From positions 223,501-287,500 of the forward strand of contig JAANYP010004395.1 of the NCBI GenBank assembly GCA_020465985.1: a DNA stretch of 64,000 nt. Direction: 5' to 3'. Below the pieces are notes generated by a model. It was not told the origin of the DNA. It saw only the letters and a program-made list of their open reading frames with translations, and did no database searches. Shown in pieces: positions 37,280 through 52,685 of the stretch. Positions within the stretch are counted from its first letter, which is position 1. Each line of letters opens with the position of its first letter. This DNA comes from Centrapalus pauciflorus (taxonomy: Eukaryota > Streptophyta > Magnoliopsida > Asterales > Asteraceae). A program made the position numbers and the translations under genes.

Positions 37280-37301
37280 TATATATATATATATATATAT
37301 A
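37280..37301. repeat. (TA)n microsatellite
   Basis: Short TA run on the right of B3. Confidence 0.95.
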
Positions 37302-37753
37302 CAATTAATATGGGAGACTCGAGAAATTCACTACAATACGATACTTTATAGAACTCAACCATATACATATGTGTGCATGTGTAGGTATATGAGATCCATA
37401 CGTGCTTGTAATAACAAATATAAATAATTTAATTCACCCGACAAATGAAATATTTTTAATAGACCATTGTACTTTACTCCTTATAATAACATATTTATAT
37501 GTTGGTACTTACCAACCTAGGATTTTCAACATTCTTTATGATAATTAGCAATAAATTCAAACATGAATCATGGTACTTCCTTAGCTAGCTAGCGTCACAT
37601 GGAAAATAGGATCTTTCAAATACATTTCCGTCATTTTCTAACGACAACAATATATGTTTAAAATGAGAATGTTTATCATTTGTCTTTTAATTATATTTTT
37701 AAAATTGAATAAATATGTATAAAACCTTTAAAAGTTTTAACCTTATATATTTA
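37302..37753. other. AT-rich intergenic sequence
   Basis: Nothing recognised. Confidence 0.4.
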
Positions 37754-38056
37754 TCTATAGCTACTAATAAAAAAGTAACTAGTTTGTCATATTCTCATAA
37801 TGTCAAGTGATATCTTCTATGATTAACATTTATTAATTATATTTTAACTTTTTTAATTAATTTCCTTTAAAAATATGATTATGTTAGATCCTTTAAAATC
37901 TCAACAAACAACATTTATAATATATTTTAATAATTATAATAAATTTAAAAATTATTAATTAAAATATTTAGTTTTTTTTTAATTTTAAGTTTATATAGTT
38001 TTAAGAAAAAATATATTTATTAAAATTTCCGTGTAATACATGGGTTAATAAATTAG
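37754..38056 (+). mobile_element. Degenerate Helitron-like element
   Basis: The 5' end tctatagctactaataaaaa and the 3' end ccgtgtaatacatgggttaa followed by TTAG resemble the Helitron at 49199-49494. The final CTAG has become TTAG and the next base is A rather than T, so the call rests on similarity. Confidence 0.45.
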
Positions 38057-39905
<1,849 letters not shown>

Positions 39906-39937
39906 CTATATATATATATACATATATACATATATAT

Positions 39938-40002
<65 letters not shown>

Positions 40003-40003
40003 C

Positions 40004-40080
<77 letters not shown>
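39906..40080. repeat. (TA)n with interspersed CATA units
   Basis: TA run interrupted by catacata blocks, between F1 and G1. Long YIYIYI-type ORFs on both strands are artefacts of this tract. Confidence 0.97.
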
Positions 40081-41228
<1,148 letters not shown>

Positions 41229-41230
41229 AT

Positions 41231-41489
41231 AGGGAGGTTCAATGGAAAACCTCAATGCACCTGAAAACTTGTGAAAACCGCACTGCACCACCACAAATGC
41301 ATCAAATTCTCCGCGTGATGCATCAAAATCCCGCGTGATGCATCAAATTTCCCGCGTGATGCATCAAAATCCTGGGTGATGCATAATTTTATTTACGATT
41401 ATGCCACCGCGTTTTTCATGAAATGCACCAAATCGGACGGTATGCGTAGGTTTCCATAGTCTTCAGATGCATTGTGGTTTTCCATTTTA

Positions 41490-41491
<2 letters not shown>
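41231..41491. mobile_element. Family-H TIR element (H2)
   Basis: Begins agggaggttcaatggaaaac and ends tgtggttttccattttatct. It is closely similar to H1 throughout, with an extra gatgcatca-type repeat. H1 and H2 lie head to tail with no long (TA)n between them. Confidence 0.75.

Positions 41492-41575
<84 letters not shown>
41492..41575. repeat. (TA)n microsatellite, about 42 units
   Basis: Pure TA run between H2 and G2. Confidence 0.97.
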
Positions 41576-41579
<4 letters not shown>

Positions 41580-42150
41580 TGGGATCATCGCAGAACCTTA
41601 ATTTAGTGTAGAATTATAAAAACAATCTAAACCATTGGATTATAATATAACACTATGGATAAGATGGTAATTATGCAATTAACATCGAATTAATAGTAGC
41701 CCACCAAGTTTGACTGCCCACTTTGACCATTTTTTACTCCTTTAATATCGAATGTACATGCAGTGTTGCATATATGATATATAGTATTTCTTCGACGTTG
41801 AATTTGTGATATAAACTATAATTCGACATTGAATGATCTCGATATAATATATTGAATGGTCGTCTGGGTAAAAAAAAATTACGAAAAATAAACACGAAAT
41901 TTTTTTTTGAAAAAAATATATCATGACCGTTCTCGTTAAATCCACCAACTTTGACTACTAATTTTGACCATTATTTTGGCTCTGTTAATATTGAATGTAT
42001 ATGCAGTGTTGCATACGACGTTGAATATACGATATCAAGTGTTTTATTTCAACATTGAATGATCTCGTCATGCTATGTTGCATCGTGGTCTGGGTAAAAA
42101 AATTTTTTTTACGAAAAATAAACACGTAAATTTTTTATAAAAAAAAAAAC
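41576..42150. mobile_element. Family-G element (G2), right end missing
   Basis: The left end gggttgggatcatcgcagaa matches G1, and the body (acatgcagtgttgcat, cgacattgaatgatctcg, aaaataaacacg) follows G1 with differences. The sequence breaks off near 42150 in an A run, before the expected right arm. Confidence 0.75.
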
Positions 42151-42440
42151 AACTTATGTCGTAGTGAATTCGTAAATGGTTATCTATAATTTGATTTGTT
42201 ATTCAATTGTAATTTGTCTTGCCATTGTTTAGTATTAATTTAGTTTTAATCATCGTTCCATACAATCAATCAATTCCGTAATTTAATTGCTTTTCTAAAC
42301 ATAAAGAAGCTAGCCATTTTAACCCTAATTAAAATACGCGCTCCCTGCGGATTCGACCCTTATTTCACTACATTAGTAGGTAGTTTGGACTAAATCTACG
42401 GGACACAACGGCTTGTCAATAATTATTAGGTATGATTAAC
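42151..42440. mobile_element. Probable LTR retrotransposon remnant
   Basis: 42345-42420 contains gctccctgcggattcgaccc followed by a stretch with actacattagtaggtag. This is a motif string I recognise from plant Ty3/gypsy LTRs. No paired LTR, primer-binding site or TSD was found, so this is only a fragment. Confidence 0.4.
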
Positions 42441-43467
42441 TCAACATATATGTTTAATAGAGTTTTATTATGGTTAAATGTTAAAAGAAAACAAATTCAT
42501 GATATACTTTTATAATTTTTTATTCAAAAAAAAGGAACACGTGAAATTATATGTACGTATATATTAATAAATAAATAGCTCCTTATATAATAAATGACAA
42601 AATTGATTATATATGTAATTATAAAATAAAGATTTTATAAAGAAGAAACTTTAGAAAAGAAAAGTTGATAGGGTTGAAAGAGTTGCTCAACGATACTCTC
42701 TACTTGTGTTGGGTCCCATCGTTTTGATGGTAAGGATTGAGACAAATGTAGAGTGGGAACCCATTTCCTTTTTATTTTGGTTAAGGCTTCTTGATAAGTA
42801 TGTCTAATTATGGGATTAAAGTCGACATGACAATATTAACTAGATGACTCACAATACACATAATTAATCTTATTTAAACCCTTTTTTTTATGATTTGTAC
42901 CTTTCATTTCTTAATGATTAATCTCTCTCACGTCCCTTTTTAACGTTATAATTAAAAGCACAACATCTATCTTGTTCATCACTTGAATAACAGCTCAAAA
43001 TGATCCATCTTTAATACATCTTTATGATCTGTAATGTTTAATGCTTTAGTTAGAGTTAGAGTCGTCTTCAGCAAAATAAGGGGCGGATCCATTAATCATT
43101 ATATGGGTGAGCTTCTCACCATGTTATAAATAGTGGATGCATGAGTTTGTTTGGTTTTTTACTTAAATCGAAAAGTTTTGGTTTTAATATAACTTTGTAT
43201 TTATTTTTTAGGTGTCTTTATTGGTTTAAACTCAGTTCTTTTGTTTTTATTTTTGGTTTTGTAATGTTTGACTTGGTTTTGGATTTAAAACCGATAAGTT
43301 TGAGCTATTAAATCATTGGGATCATTAACTTTAATGACTTTTTGGAGTAACATGCACAATTAATCCTTCCGTTGATGATTTAATCAATGACGTCTTAAAA
43401 TAATCACATATCCGGTATTCAGCACAAAAAAAAACCAACTGAAATCAAACTTCCTCAAATTAATAAA
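42441..43467. other. AT-rich intergenic sequence
   Basis: Includes a repeat terminus aggggcggatccatta at 43079. No gene recognised. Confidence 0.4.
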
Positions 43468-43928
43468 GGTAAAGTATGATTATAATACTCTAATTAGTAA
43501 GGATTAGAGTATTATTGAAACGAAGCCATAATTTTCGGGTTTCGTATTTTTGGTTACTCGGTTTTCTGAATTATTTTTTTGTTTTTGATTTGATCTTTTT
43601 GATTTTATGCTTCTAGTTAGGAGTATTTATTGTTTCTGTTTAGTTTTTTAAGATTATAAAAACTCGTCATGCGATTAAAGTAATAATAACAGTTTAAGGT
43701 AAAGTATAATTATAATACTCTAATTAGTAAGAATTAGAGTATTATTGAAACGAAGCCATAATTTTCGGGTTTTCGTATTTTTGGTTACTCGGTTTTCTGA
43801 ATTTTTTTTTTGTTTTTGGTTTGATCTTTTTGATTTTATGCTTCTAGTTAGGAGTATTTATTGTTTCTGTTTAGTTTTTTAAGATTATAAAAACTCGTCA
43901 TGCGATTAAAGTAATTATAACAGTTTAA
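43468..43928. repeat. Tandem duplication, 230-bp unit, near-identical
   Basis: Copy 1 runs 43468-43697 and copy 2 runs 43698-43928, both starting ggtaaagtat. They differ by only a few substitutions and one-base indels. Within the unit are palindromic aatactctaattagta/gaattagagtatt segments. Near-identity indicates a recent duplication. Confidence 0.9.
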
Positions 43929-45146
43929 TTAAAAGATATGTATTTCATAGGTATAAGACAATATAACATTCTACCATTACGCATCTATATAATTTTGAAA
44001 ACAAGTTACACATTCGTGGAAATATATATTGACAATTAATTTTTTTTAATAGTGCTACAAATTCAATTACAATTAAACATTTATCATCAACTCGATTATA
44101 CAAATGTGATTACATAAGTATCCAGTTTAACACAAAACTCTAATTTTAATTAGTACATTATTAATAATCACAAAGCAGGCAACAATTTATTAACTGGTTT
44201 ATTGAATCACGTGTTACGTGAACATTTATAATAAAAAATATTAATATAAATTAAAAATTAAAACATAAAAAATATTAGTTATAAAAAATAATATATAAGA
44301 ATACAAATGTTAATTGTCAAAACTATTGATTTTCTAATTTTAAAAATAAGTATTAATGGTTGTTACTTTTAAAATTTATAAATCCATATATTTTAATTGA
44401 TATAACTTAATATATAGTTTAATTTATGTATAATATAATGCTTATATATTTTATTACAAGAAATAAAAATGTTATGAGATATGTTTTTACTAATATCTTT
44501 TGCTTGTCAAACATTTATTATTTTTGTATAATATGTATTTCTTTTTCATTTTTAAATTTATAATGTATACATATGTATGTGTACGTGTGTGTAATTTAAA
44601 ATTTCATTTTACGTAAAACATAATGTTTTTATACACAATAAAACAATAAATAAAATCTTATGAAATGTGTTTTATTATAAAGTGACGGACATGGACACAA
44701 AGTGAGAGCATTCGACATAATTTTTTTACCGTCATGGTTCAACTTCAACATCCATCCTTCAAGTTAATTCAACAAACACATATAGTATGTATGCCATTTA
44801 TTTTCGTTATTAAGCATTGAAGTATTAGATTTGAATTATATTTTTATTGGTCAATCTTCAGTTTAAAAAATTTCACAAGTTATATAAACTACGAGGATGA
44901 AGTTATAAAAATTAAAGGTGTTGGAAAAGTTTAATGTGAATATAATGAAATTAAAGTGCTTAATTAATTAATGGTTACTTTTTTTTATTGATTTATGAAG
45001 CATAAAGTGACAAATTAGTATCGTCATAATAAGTAATGAGGATAGTAATTACGTAGGTAGGTAGGTTTCAAAGCTAAGCTGAATTGTGTTGGCATATGAT
45101 GAAACATTAATTAGGTTGTGGGATATATAATATAATAAGATATATA
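43929..45146. other. AT-rich intergenic sequence
   Basis: A possible minus-strand Helitron-like hairpin end (ttcacgtaacacgtga complement) lies at 44205-44222, but the terminal CTAG is not intact. No gene recognised. Confidence 0.35.
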
Positions 45147-45357
45147 AAGGGAGGTCAATGGAAAACCAGCATGCATTGAAAAACCTTGGAAAACCTCCAT
45201 GTATCACCACAAATGCATCACAATTCCCGCGTGATGCATCACAATTCCCGCGTGATGCATCGACTTTCTGCGTGATGCATCACCTGATCTAATGTCTATA
45301 AAGTAGTTCCCGGGTTTTTCGATACATATAAGTTTTCCATTGAACCCACCACAGGAT
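45147..45357. mobile_element. Family-H TIR element (H3), diverged
   Basis: The start gggaggtcaatggaaaacca and the end agttttccattgaacccacc are inverted repeats. The interior contains three cgcgtgatgcatc units. Flanks are short TATA-rich runs rather than long (TA)n. Confidence 0.7.
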
Positions 45358-47199
45358 ATATATATGCATGAATTAATTAAGGTTGGACGTTAGTTAAGTT
45401 GGTCGGAAAGGAGACGCCTAAAATTAAAGTAACACGTTTGTTTATATAGATAGTGATCATAGAAGAACGAAGAACGAACGTACGTACGTGTGCCACCAAC
45501 AAATTAAAACCCCTCGATCTCAAAAGTGATTGTTAGGTTAGGTTTCCTTTGAAAAGACATATCATTTTCAATATAACATGCTTTTCATCTTATGTTTTGA
45601 ATCTGAGAGCAGCTAATTAATCCTTCTTCTTTTTCTTTTTCTTTTTTTTTTTTTTTAAATCAAGCCAAGCCTATTTCATTTTTTTTTCTTATTATATTAT
45701 ATTATATAAAGTATATATAGATGTCTTTTAATTGTACATAGTTTATAATATCTTTTAAAATCCATAATTTTCATTATGACAAGTTTTTACGAATTTAAAC
45801 ATAATGGAAAGTTTACAACAACAAGCTTGTAATCTTCTTCGTATTTTTTATAATTTTATGAGTGTAACATATATGTCATTTTTTTCTAATGTTTTAAAAG
45901 TCTAAAATACTAGTTCAATTATGAAATATTGATTCTTATTTTAATTTTTTTCTTCTTTTTTATTTTTATTTCACAAACGGAAAGAAACTTTTAAAATTAT
46001 TTCCAAAAAGCTATTAAAAAACACTATTTTATAACACTATTTTAATAATAAAATATAAAACATTATTTTAATATTAAGAAAGAAAACAATATGGCATTAA
46101 ATAAATATTAAATCTTATATAAAAATATCAAAGGTTCTTTAAAAATAATTTAAAAAATTTCTCATCTTTTTTTTGTTTATGCAATAGAAATAAAAAGGAA
46201 GAGAAAAAAATTAAAGTTTAATTTATATTTAATAATTGAACAAATATTTTATACTATTCAAACATTAAAAATAATTGATATGATATACTCATAAAAAACT
46301 AGAATATTAAAAAAAATTACAAAGTTGTTAAAGATTATTGAAAATAATATAATTTTACTAACATCGTTTCACATGTAAAATGTATAATAGTTTACTAATA
46401 AAAATTTATGAAATAAGAGCGGATGATTTTTAAATTTAAAAATGAATTTACATATTTTACATTTTTAAAATTTCAAAAACAATATGATTAACATTTAAAA
46501 ATTAGTTTTTGAAAATAAGAATGATAAATTAATTAAATATATAGATAGGTGAAAAAAATTTATAAAACAAAAATTGATAAACTAAATAAATATTTCCATA
46601 AAAAATAAATGAATGTAGAAATAATTAAATATAAGTTCAAAATTAATATGTTATAATAATAATAACATTAATAATATTATTATTAAGAACGATAAAACTT
46701 ATTAATATATAGATAAAATATATAAGTAGAATGTAATATATTTTATAATAATAATTAAAAACATCACTTATATTAAGCAATTATAAATATACAGATAATA
46801 ATAATAAAGCAAAAACTAACTTAATTGATTAGGGATCATAATAATAATTTATTTGTAAGGGCAAAATTGGTATTTTTAAAAAACTGAGTTGCTTAAGGAC
46901 TGAAAGCGTGACAAAATTTTAAAATATGGACAACTAGCGTAATTTTTAAAGATAGAGACGAAACTTGTAAATTGCTATAAACCACATGTATCATTTATGT
47001 AATTTACTCTAATATGAATTTATAAAACTTGAATTTAATAGGCACAATCCCTCCATTATTAATCACACACCCATTTCTTAATATGAGAGAATATTAACTT
47101 TTAATTATTGGGTCTCACGTCAATAAAAACACAACATATCATCGTATATTTGTATTTGTATAACATATATTTAAGTAAAATGAATACATATTTTTTTTG
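45358..47199. other. Very AT-rich intergenic sequence
   Basis: No gene. Poly-T and poly-A runs and AAT-type simple repeats. The segment at 47040-47120 resembles part of the 301-bp unit at 5471-6072. Confidence 0.4.
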
Positions 47200-47279
47200 A
47201 GACACATACCATTGTATAAACTTTTAAGAGTTAAAAAATGCATAATACATACAACTAATAACATAAAATGGTTTATAAA

Positions 47280-47880
47280 AAAAGAATACCTTTGGTCGGA
47301 GCGTCAATGGTGACCGGAAAATTTTCCAGCGAGTGGAAAATGAAAATGGAGGCCGGATCGGAGCTTCAAAACAGTAAAAAAAAATTAGAAACTATAAACA
47401 AGACTTTAATATAAAAAATGAAACAAATGAAACAAAAAAAAACAGATTTATAACCTGAAAATGGCTCCAATAGTGGGTTACCAGAAAATGTGACCGGCAA
47501 AAGTGACCGGTGGTGGGTTACCGGAGATTTGAACGTGAGAGATAGAGAGTTTGAGAGCTACTGAGAGGGAGAGAGAGATTCGCTTTTAGAAGAAAAACTG
47601 AAATGGGAAAGCAATCGAGCAGGTGGTGTTTATGGCGGAGCCTTTTTGCGGCGACCCCATGTCGTCGCAGTACCTCTTCAGCGGCGACAAGTCGTTGCAG
47701 ATGGTCCTAGGCGTCGTCTCCGTAGGTCTAAAATAAAATGTGGCAGTTGCTCCGTCGGAGTAGCCTTCAATGATAGTCAACTCTGAAAAGCACTGACGTT
47801 TGTCGTTTTGTTAGCTTCAGCGACGACAAGTGTCGTCGCAATAGGTTACCGTCGAATTTGGTCAATTTTCTTGTAGTTTG
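47280..47880 (-). mobile_element. Truncated CACTA-like element, one end
   Basis: The right end aattttcttgtag (47864-47876), read in reverse, is ctacaagaaaatt, the inner part of the CACTA TIR; the outermost bases are altered. The adjoining subterminal region (47620-47860) is GC-rich with inverted copies of gacgaca/tgtcgtcgc, a layout common in plant CACTA elements. No left end was found. The 64-codon minus ORF over it is not credible. Confidence 0.55.
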
Positions 47881-49198
47881 TGTGATTAGTAAAAATTAAG
47901 GATGAGTGTGCATATAACAATGACCATTTAAAAACACGATGGAGTCAAATGTCACTAATGATGTCTTTATGATTTATATTTTATAAGATAAAATTTTGAT
48001 TCCCCAAATCAGCTTTACAAAATACTCTTTCACTTTTTTTTTTTTTTTTGGAGATTTGTCTTCTATCTTTCTTCTATCATTGTACAGTCCATTTCAACAC
48101 CTTCAAATCCCATGCATCAATTATATTTTATTTAAAACTTCAGATGCTTTGTCTTATAAATTTATTTTAAATATATTATATTTTTATGATTATAGGAATA
48201 TGAATAAATCCCAAATTCTTATGAAGAACATCCATAGCTATGATTATACATGGTATCAAATTCATTCTATTTTTATAATTATCGAAAGTATTAGATTAGG
48301 TTAAGCCCACCACCTGATTAATTTTACCAAGTACATACTTCTCTTTTACATGATTTTCCTAAATGATTCGGGACCAATTGATTAAACTTAATCACTTTTC
48401 TTACATTAGATGGGATGGTGTGTAATCAGCAAGAATGATGTATATGTTTAGAATCATCGATTAAATTAACACGTTTTTGTATAGTTGTTAAAATCCCGAT
48501 CTTGATATTAAAATCTTACGATTTTATGATCAGGATCAGCAAAACGACCCGATCCTTAATATATCTCTCATGGATATGATGTTCGTTAGGATCTTAAGAT
48601 CTATTATAGAATCTTAATATATTAATCCGAGCATACTTTTACTTAAATAAAAAATTAAAAGATTTATAAACGAGTCAAGTTTTTTAAATAAGAAAGATAT
48701 AGATATGTGTTAATTATCTAATTTGTGCATAACATTAATTTCATATAATTCTGTAGTCTAATCTATACATATTGATAAATGAGAACATTTTATGCCACAT
48801 GATTGTTGCATCACGTTAGATTAATGTTTTTGGATGAAAATGTTATTTTTTGATGAATACGTTGATGCATAACCAATATTAACATTAAAATGATGAACAA
48901 AAAGATAAAAAAAACGATGCATCAGAATTTTCATCGTCATTTTTTGAATTTATTTAAATTTTGTTATATTTGAAATGGTATTAATTTGATCTATTTTAGC
49001 ATTTATTATATATATTTTGGATACAATATTCAACTAATATAAAATAAAAATAATTAAACTAGATATTTCTTTGATCCAAAGGTTGTAAGATGGTCACCTA
49101 ATTTTTAGATGCATAACAGTTCTTTATTGAAACTATCTCTGTGTGTATGTGTGTGTATGTACGTATGTATGTATATTACCTTTTCAGATATCTATCTA
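47881..49198. other. Intergenic sequence with a degenerate family-B end
   Basis: Around 48780-49138 gatgcat motifs and an end tagatgcataacagttcttt just before a TG/TATG microsatellite (49139-49175) resemble the family-B terminus. The rest is featureless. Confidence 0.4.
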
Positions 49199-49494
49199 TC
49201 TATACTATTAAAAGAGTAACTAAATGCCACATGGCAAGCTCTCATTTTATTTGCCACATGACATCCTCTCATTTAATTTGACACATGTCGCTATCTCCTT
49301 TTGCCACGTCATTTACTGATTTTATTTTTAAATTTTAAAGCAAATCAAATCTATGTAAATCTAATATGGATTAATTTAATAACTAACTAACTAAAATTAA
49401 GCAAATTTTATTATTCATATAATTATTATATTATACCTATATAGAAATATCAATTTCTAAAGTTAACCCATGTAATACATGAGTAATAACCTAG
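49199..49494 (+). mobile_element. Non-autonomous Helitron-like element
   Basis: Starts TCTATACTATTAAAAGAG after an A and ends with an imperfect hairpin (cccatgt-aat-acatgag, 49468-49483) followed by CTAG (49491-49494) and a T. The 5'-TC, 3' hairpin-CTRR and A/T insertion site are the Helitron hallmarks. No TIR, no TSD and no coding capacity at 296 bp. Confidence 0.75.
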
Positions 49495-49533
49495 TTTAGT
49501 ATCAATACAAAATAACATGGAATTAAATTTGTG

Positions 49534-49535
<2 letters not shown>

Positions 49536-49585
<50 letters not shown>
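49536..49585. repeat. (TA)n microsatellite
   Basis: TA run about 700 bp upstream of the Aux/IAA start codon. Confidence 0.97.
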
Positions 49586-49588
<3 letters not shown>

Positions 49589-50280
49589 AAAAAATGAGTT
49601 TTATTGATACCAAAAAAACAAAGAAATTTTCAAAAAAAGAAATTCGAAAAATAAGCCACAAGATATTTCATTTAGACACCAACATTCATCAAAAGAAGAC
49701 TCATCTGGATAAATCTAACTCTTTTTACATCTATTTTCAATCCGTCGAACAGCGGTGAGGATTATCCAGAATACTTGGAAAGATACCGTCACAAGGACCT
49801 TCAAGCGATAATTTTGATCATTAATTAAGAAATTCAACAGCTGAGATTAAAAGAACATTATCCCTAAAGAGATTAGAGATCCATTAAGATGACTTGTGGG
49901 TTTTATCCAGATTGGTTATCTTCTGATAGGCAAAATCTTTAACCATTTGCACAGGCCATTATGTAGAGTGTGATTTAACCATGTCAGATAAAGGTACAGT
50001 CTTTACGGCATAATATACAAATCCCAATAGCATAATTACGGCAAATTAAACAAAGCATTTTACCAGTGACCTTTCCCAAATAAATGTTCCCTGTTCCACC
50101 ATTCTTTGTTACAGTATATAGGAATATTAGGAGGGGGCTACAGAGATGCCAAAGTAAGCTTTCTTTTTATTTTTTCCTTTCCTCCCCCGTCAAAAAAAAA
50201 AAAAAAAAAAAACCCCCACACGAACGAACGAAGGAACACACAGCACAGTTTATTTTCATGTAAAGAAAAGCTCCAGTTTC
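49586..50280 (+). promoter_or_regulatory. Upstream region and 5' leader of the Aux/IAA gene
   Basis: The 700 bp before the ATG is transposon-free and less AT-rich. A TATA-like tatata at 50115-50120 lies about 160 bp upstream of the start codon. A CT-rich stretch (50158-50186), a 20-bp A run (50190-50209) and cgaacgaacgaa units look like a plant 5' leader. No TGTCTC auxin-response core was noticed. The transcription start is not determinable. Confidence 0.4.
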
Positions 50281-52685
50281 ATGACTATGTCCATTGAAGA
50301 ACATGATTACATAGGGTTGTCAGAGGCAAATATGGAGAAAAAAGCCTGTGACATAACCGATAATAAAGATTTGAATTTGAAAGCCACTGAATTGAGACTT
50401 GGTTTGCCTGGTTCTGAGTCACCGGAAAGAGAGGCTGTTAATGGTGGTGCAATTAAGAATTTGGTGGCTGGAGCCAAAAGGGGTTTCTCTGATACCATTA
50501 ATGGAGGTTCTGGGAAATGGGTTTTCTCTGGTAATGGTGGATCTGAGGTTGATATGGTTAAAAATGGTGGATTGTTTTCTTGTTCGAAAGTTGAAACCAA
50601 GAATTCTTCTTCTATTTCTTCTGTAAAAGAGACTGCTGTTTCTGTCTTGGCTTCACCTAAGCCTGTTTTACTTGACAACAAGTCTCAAGTTTCTGCTCTT
50701 TCAAATGCTCAAAATTCCGCTCCAGCTCCAAAGTAAGGATTTTTATTTTTAATTTACGTTATAAAGTTGGATTTTGAGAAGTTTTTAAATTCATATCTGA
50801 TATCAAATTGCTTACAGTACTTAGTTGTGTAATTTAATTTGAAAATTGAGATACTATGGAAGTTGTAAGGTTGTTTATTTGACTTTAAAAAGTCAGCTCA
50901 CGTTCATGGACGGAGTTTTCTTTCCAAAAGCATGTTACTTGATCGTGTAATATTTGTTAGTGATCGAGTTTCTACTTTCTTAAATGTTATTTGATTTTAG
51001 AAAGTCAACTGAATGGTTTGTTTTCTAAAATACAGAATTAACCCTAATATTGAAACTCCAAAATGGTTTTCAATTTGGCATAAACTATATATGGTTGATC
51101 GTAGGGATCAATGATTTAATTCGGATCAAATTAATTCCCATTGATTTTAAAGTGATGAAGCAACTCATTTGGCTCCCAAAAGTCAAACACACCAATTTCA
51201 GATGGTTTCTTGGAGATTTCTCTTTCTGATTTAGTCTTTTATGTACTTTTTTTGGTTGTTTTTATACAAAGTGATACTTGAATTCATTACTAAAAAAACA
51301 TGTGTGTGGTTAAGGCAACAAGTTGTAGGATGGCCTCCAATCCGATCTTTTCGTAAGAACACGATGGCTGTTAGCCAAACAAAGAACGAACAAGATGCAG
51401 ATCCGAAGATGGGATCGGGCTGTCTTTATGTGAAGGTGAGCATGGATGGAGCTCCTTACTTGAGGAAAGTTGATCTCGAGATCTATTCTAGCTACTTGGA
51501 TCTTTCTTCGGCTCTTGAAAAAATGTTTAGCTGCTTTACAATTGGTAACATCTCTTCATTCTTGATGGATCTTTTAAATTGTTAGGTAATCTTTTATGTT
51601 ACTGAAATATGTCTGAAGACTACTTTTGGCAACCACTCTGATTCGTGTCGACTTTTAGTCCAAAAAAACATAATACATGTCAAGGAATTTTGTCTATGTC
51701 CTCGGGCGAGAGATAAACACCATGATGTTATTATACGAGTGAAATGAAGTGGTGAAAATTTTCGTTAGAAAAACTAATACGGGATTGGTTCTTTGAATCT
51801 GGGCCACGCTTCGTGGTATTTATTTATAGGCTTATCATTGAAGTAAGTTTTTTTACTTGTATGTTATGGTTTTCAGTCTAAAGATTTTTTCGTATCTGTA
51901 TGATGTTAGTATCATACTATACTACTATAGCAATCTTTCTTTTTAAAACCAGAAGATAACTTGTTAATCACTCTGAAATTATTTGAAACCCCAATTTTGG
52001 ATGATTTAAGTAATTTTTTCTTGTGGTTTTTTGAAAAAATGATTCTGATTCTGATTGGATTTTTCAGGTCAATATGGTAGTCATGGAGCTCCCACACGAG
52101 ATGGATTAAGCGAGAGCCGACTGATGGACCTTCTCCATGGTTCCGAGTATGTGCTGACCTATGAAGACAAAGACGGCGATTGGATGCTCGTTGGTGATGT
52201 TCCCTGGGAGTAAGTTCCCTTTTTCTCAATCATATAATGGTAAACCGGCTATTGTGATTGTTTAATCATTTTATACCATACTGTCTTTCAAAACAACCAA
52301 ATTAATATTTTCTTGATCCCGTTGGATCTATAAATTAAACTGTAACATGCGTTTTGATACTAACATTGCAAATCTTGATTATTTTTCTTGGATGCAGTAT
52401 GTTCATTCGCTCTTGTAATAGGATGAGAATCATGAAAAGTTCAGATGCAATTGGCCTAGGTAAGATCTTGATTACCAAACTAAAAAAATAAAAATCAAGA
52501 AACCCAAAATCTCGATTACTAAACTAAAAAAGTAAAAATCAAGAAACCCAAAATCTTGATTACTAAACTACAAATCAAGAACCCCATAACTCTTTGGTTG
52601 TTTCTCATTCAAGTTTTGATGTAGTTGTTTGATGTTTGGTATTGCAGCTCCTCGAGCCATGGAGAAATGCAGAAATCGTACTTAG
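50281..52685 (+). CDS. IAA27: Aux/IAA auxin-signalling repressor, IAA27-like, 5 exons
   Basis: Short-lived nuclear repressor. It binds ARF transcription factors through its C-terminal PB1 domain, recruits TOPLESS through its EAR motif and is degraded after auxin-dependent binding to TIR1/AFB. Exons, all GT-AG: 50281-50732, 51315-51544, 52068-52209, 52398-52459, 52648-52685, giving 307 residues. Domain I EAR motif LRLGL at 38-42 (TELRLGLPG); AKRGF as a possible localisation signal; degron VGWPPIR at 155-161; PB1 from about 187 (CLYVKVSMDGAPYLRKVDL) with the acidic DKDGDWMLVGDVPW at 261-274; the end reads IGLAPRAMEKC. The N-terminus EHDYIGLSE and the SESPE after domain I point to the IAA27 subgroup as I remember it. 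The degron has Ile (GWPPI) where many members have Val. ATG at 50287 is an alternative start. Subfamily assignment is inference; Aux/IAA membership is certain. Confidence 0.95.
52462..52590. repeat. Triplicated segment in Aux/IAA intron 4
   Basis: A unit of about 46 bp (gattaccaaactaaaaaa through aatcaagaaacccaaaatc) occurs about three times in tandem, the last copy shortened, within the 188-bp intron between exons 4 and 5. Confidence 0.8.

Noticed and set aside
47586..47780. 64-codon minus ORF near 47.6 kb
   Set aside because: Lies in the GC-rich subterminal repeats of a CACTA-like end and has no domain.
50281..50286. Second start codon at 50287 for the Aux/IAA gene
   Set aside because: Not excluded, but the upstream ATG at 50281 is in frame and first; it adds only two residues.
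50307..50681. 124-codon minus-strand ORF opposite Aux/IAA exon 1
   Set aside because: Shadow of the real coding strand; the plus-strand frame has the EAR motif and continues in frame through four introns.
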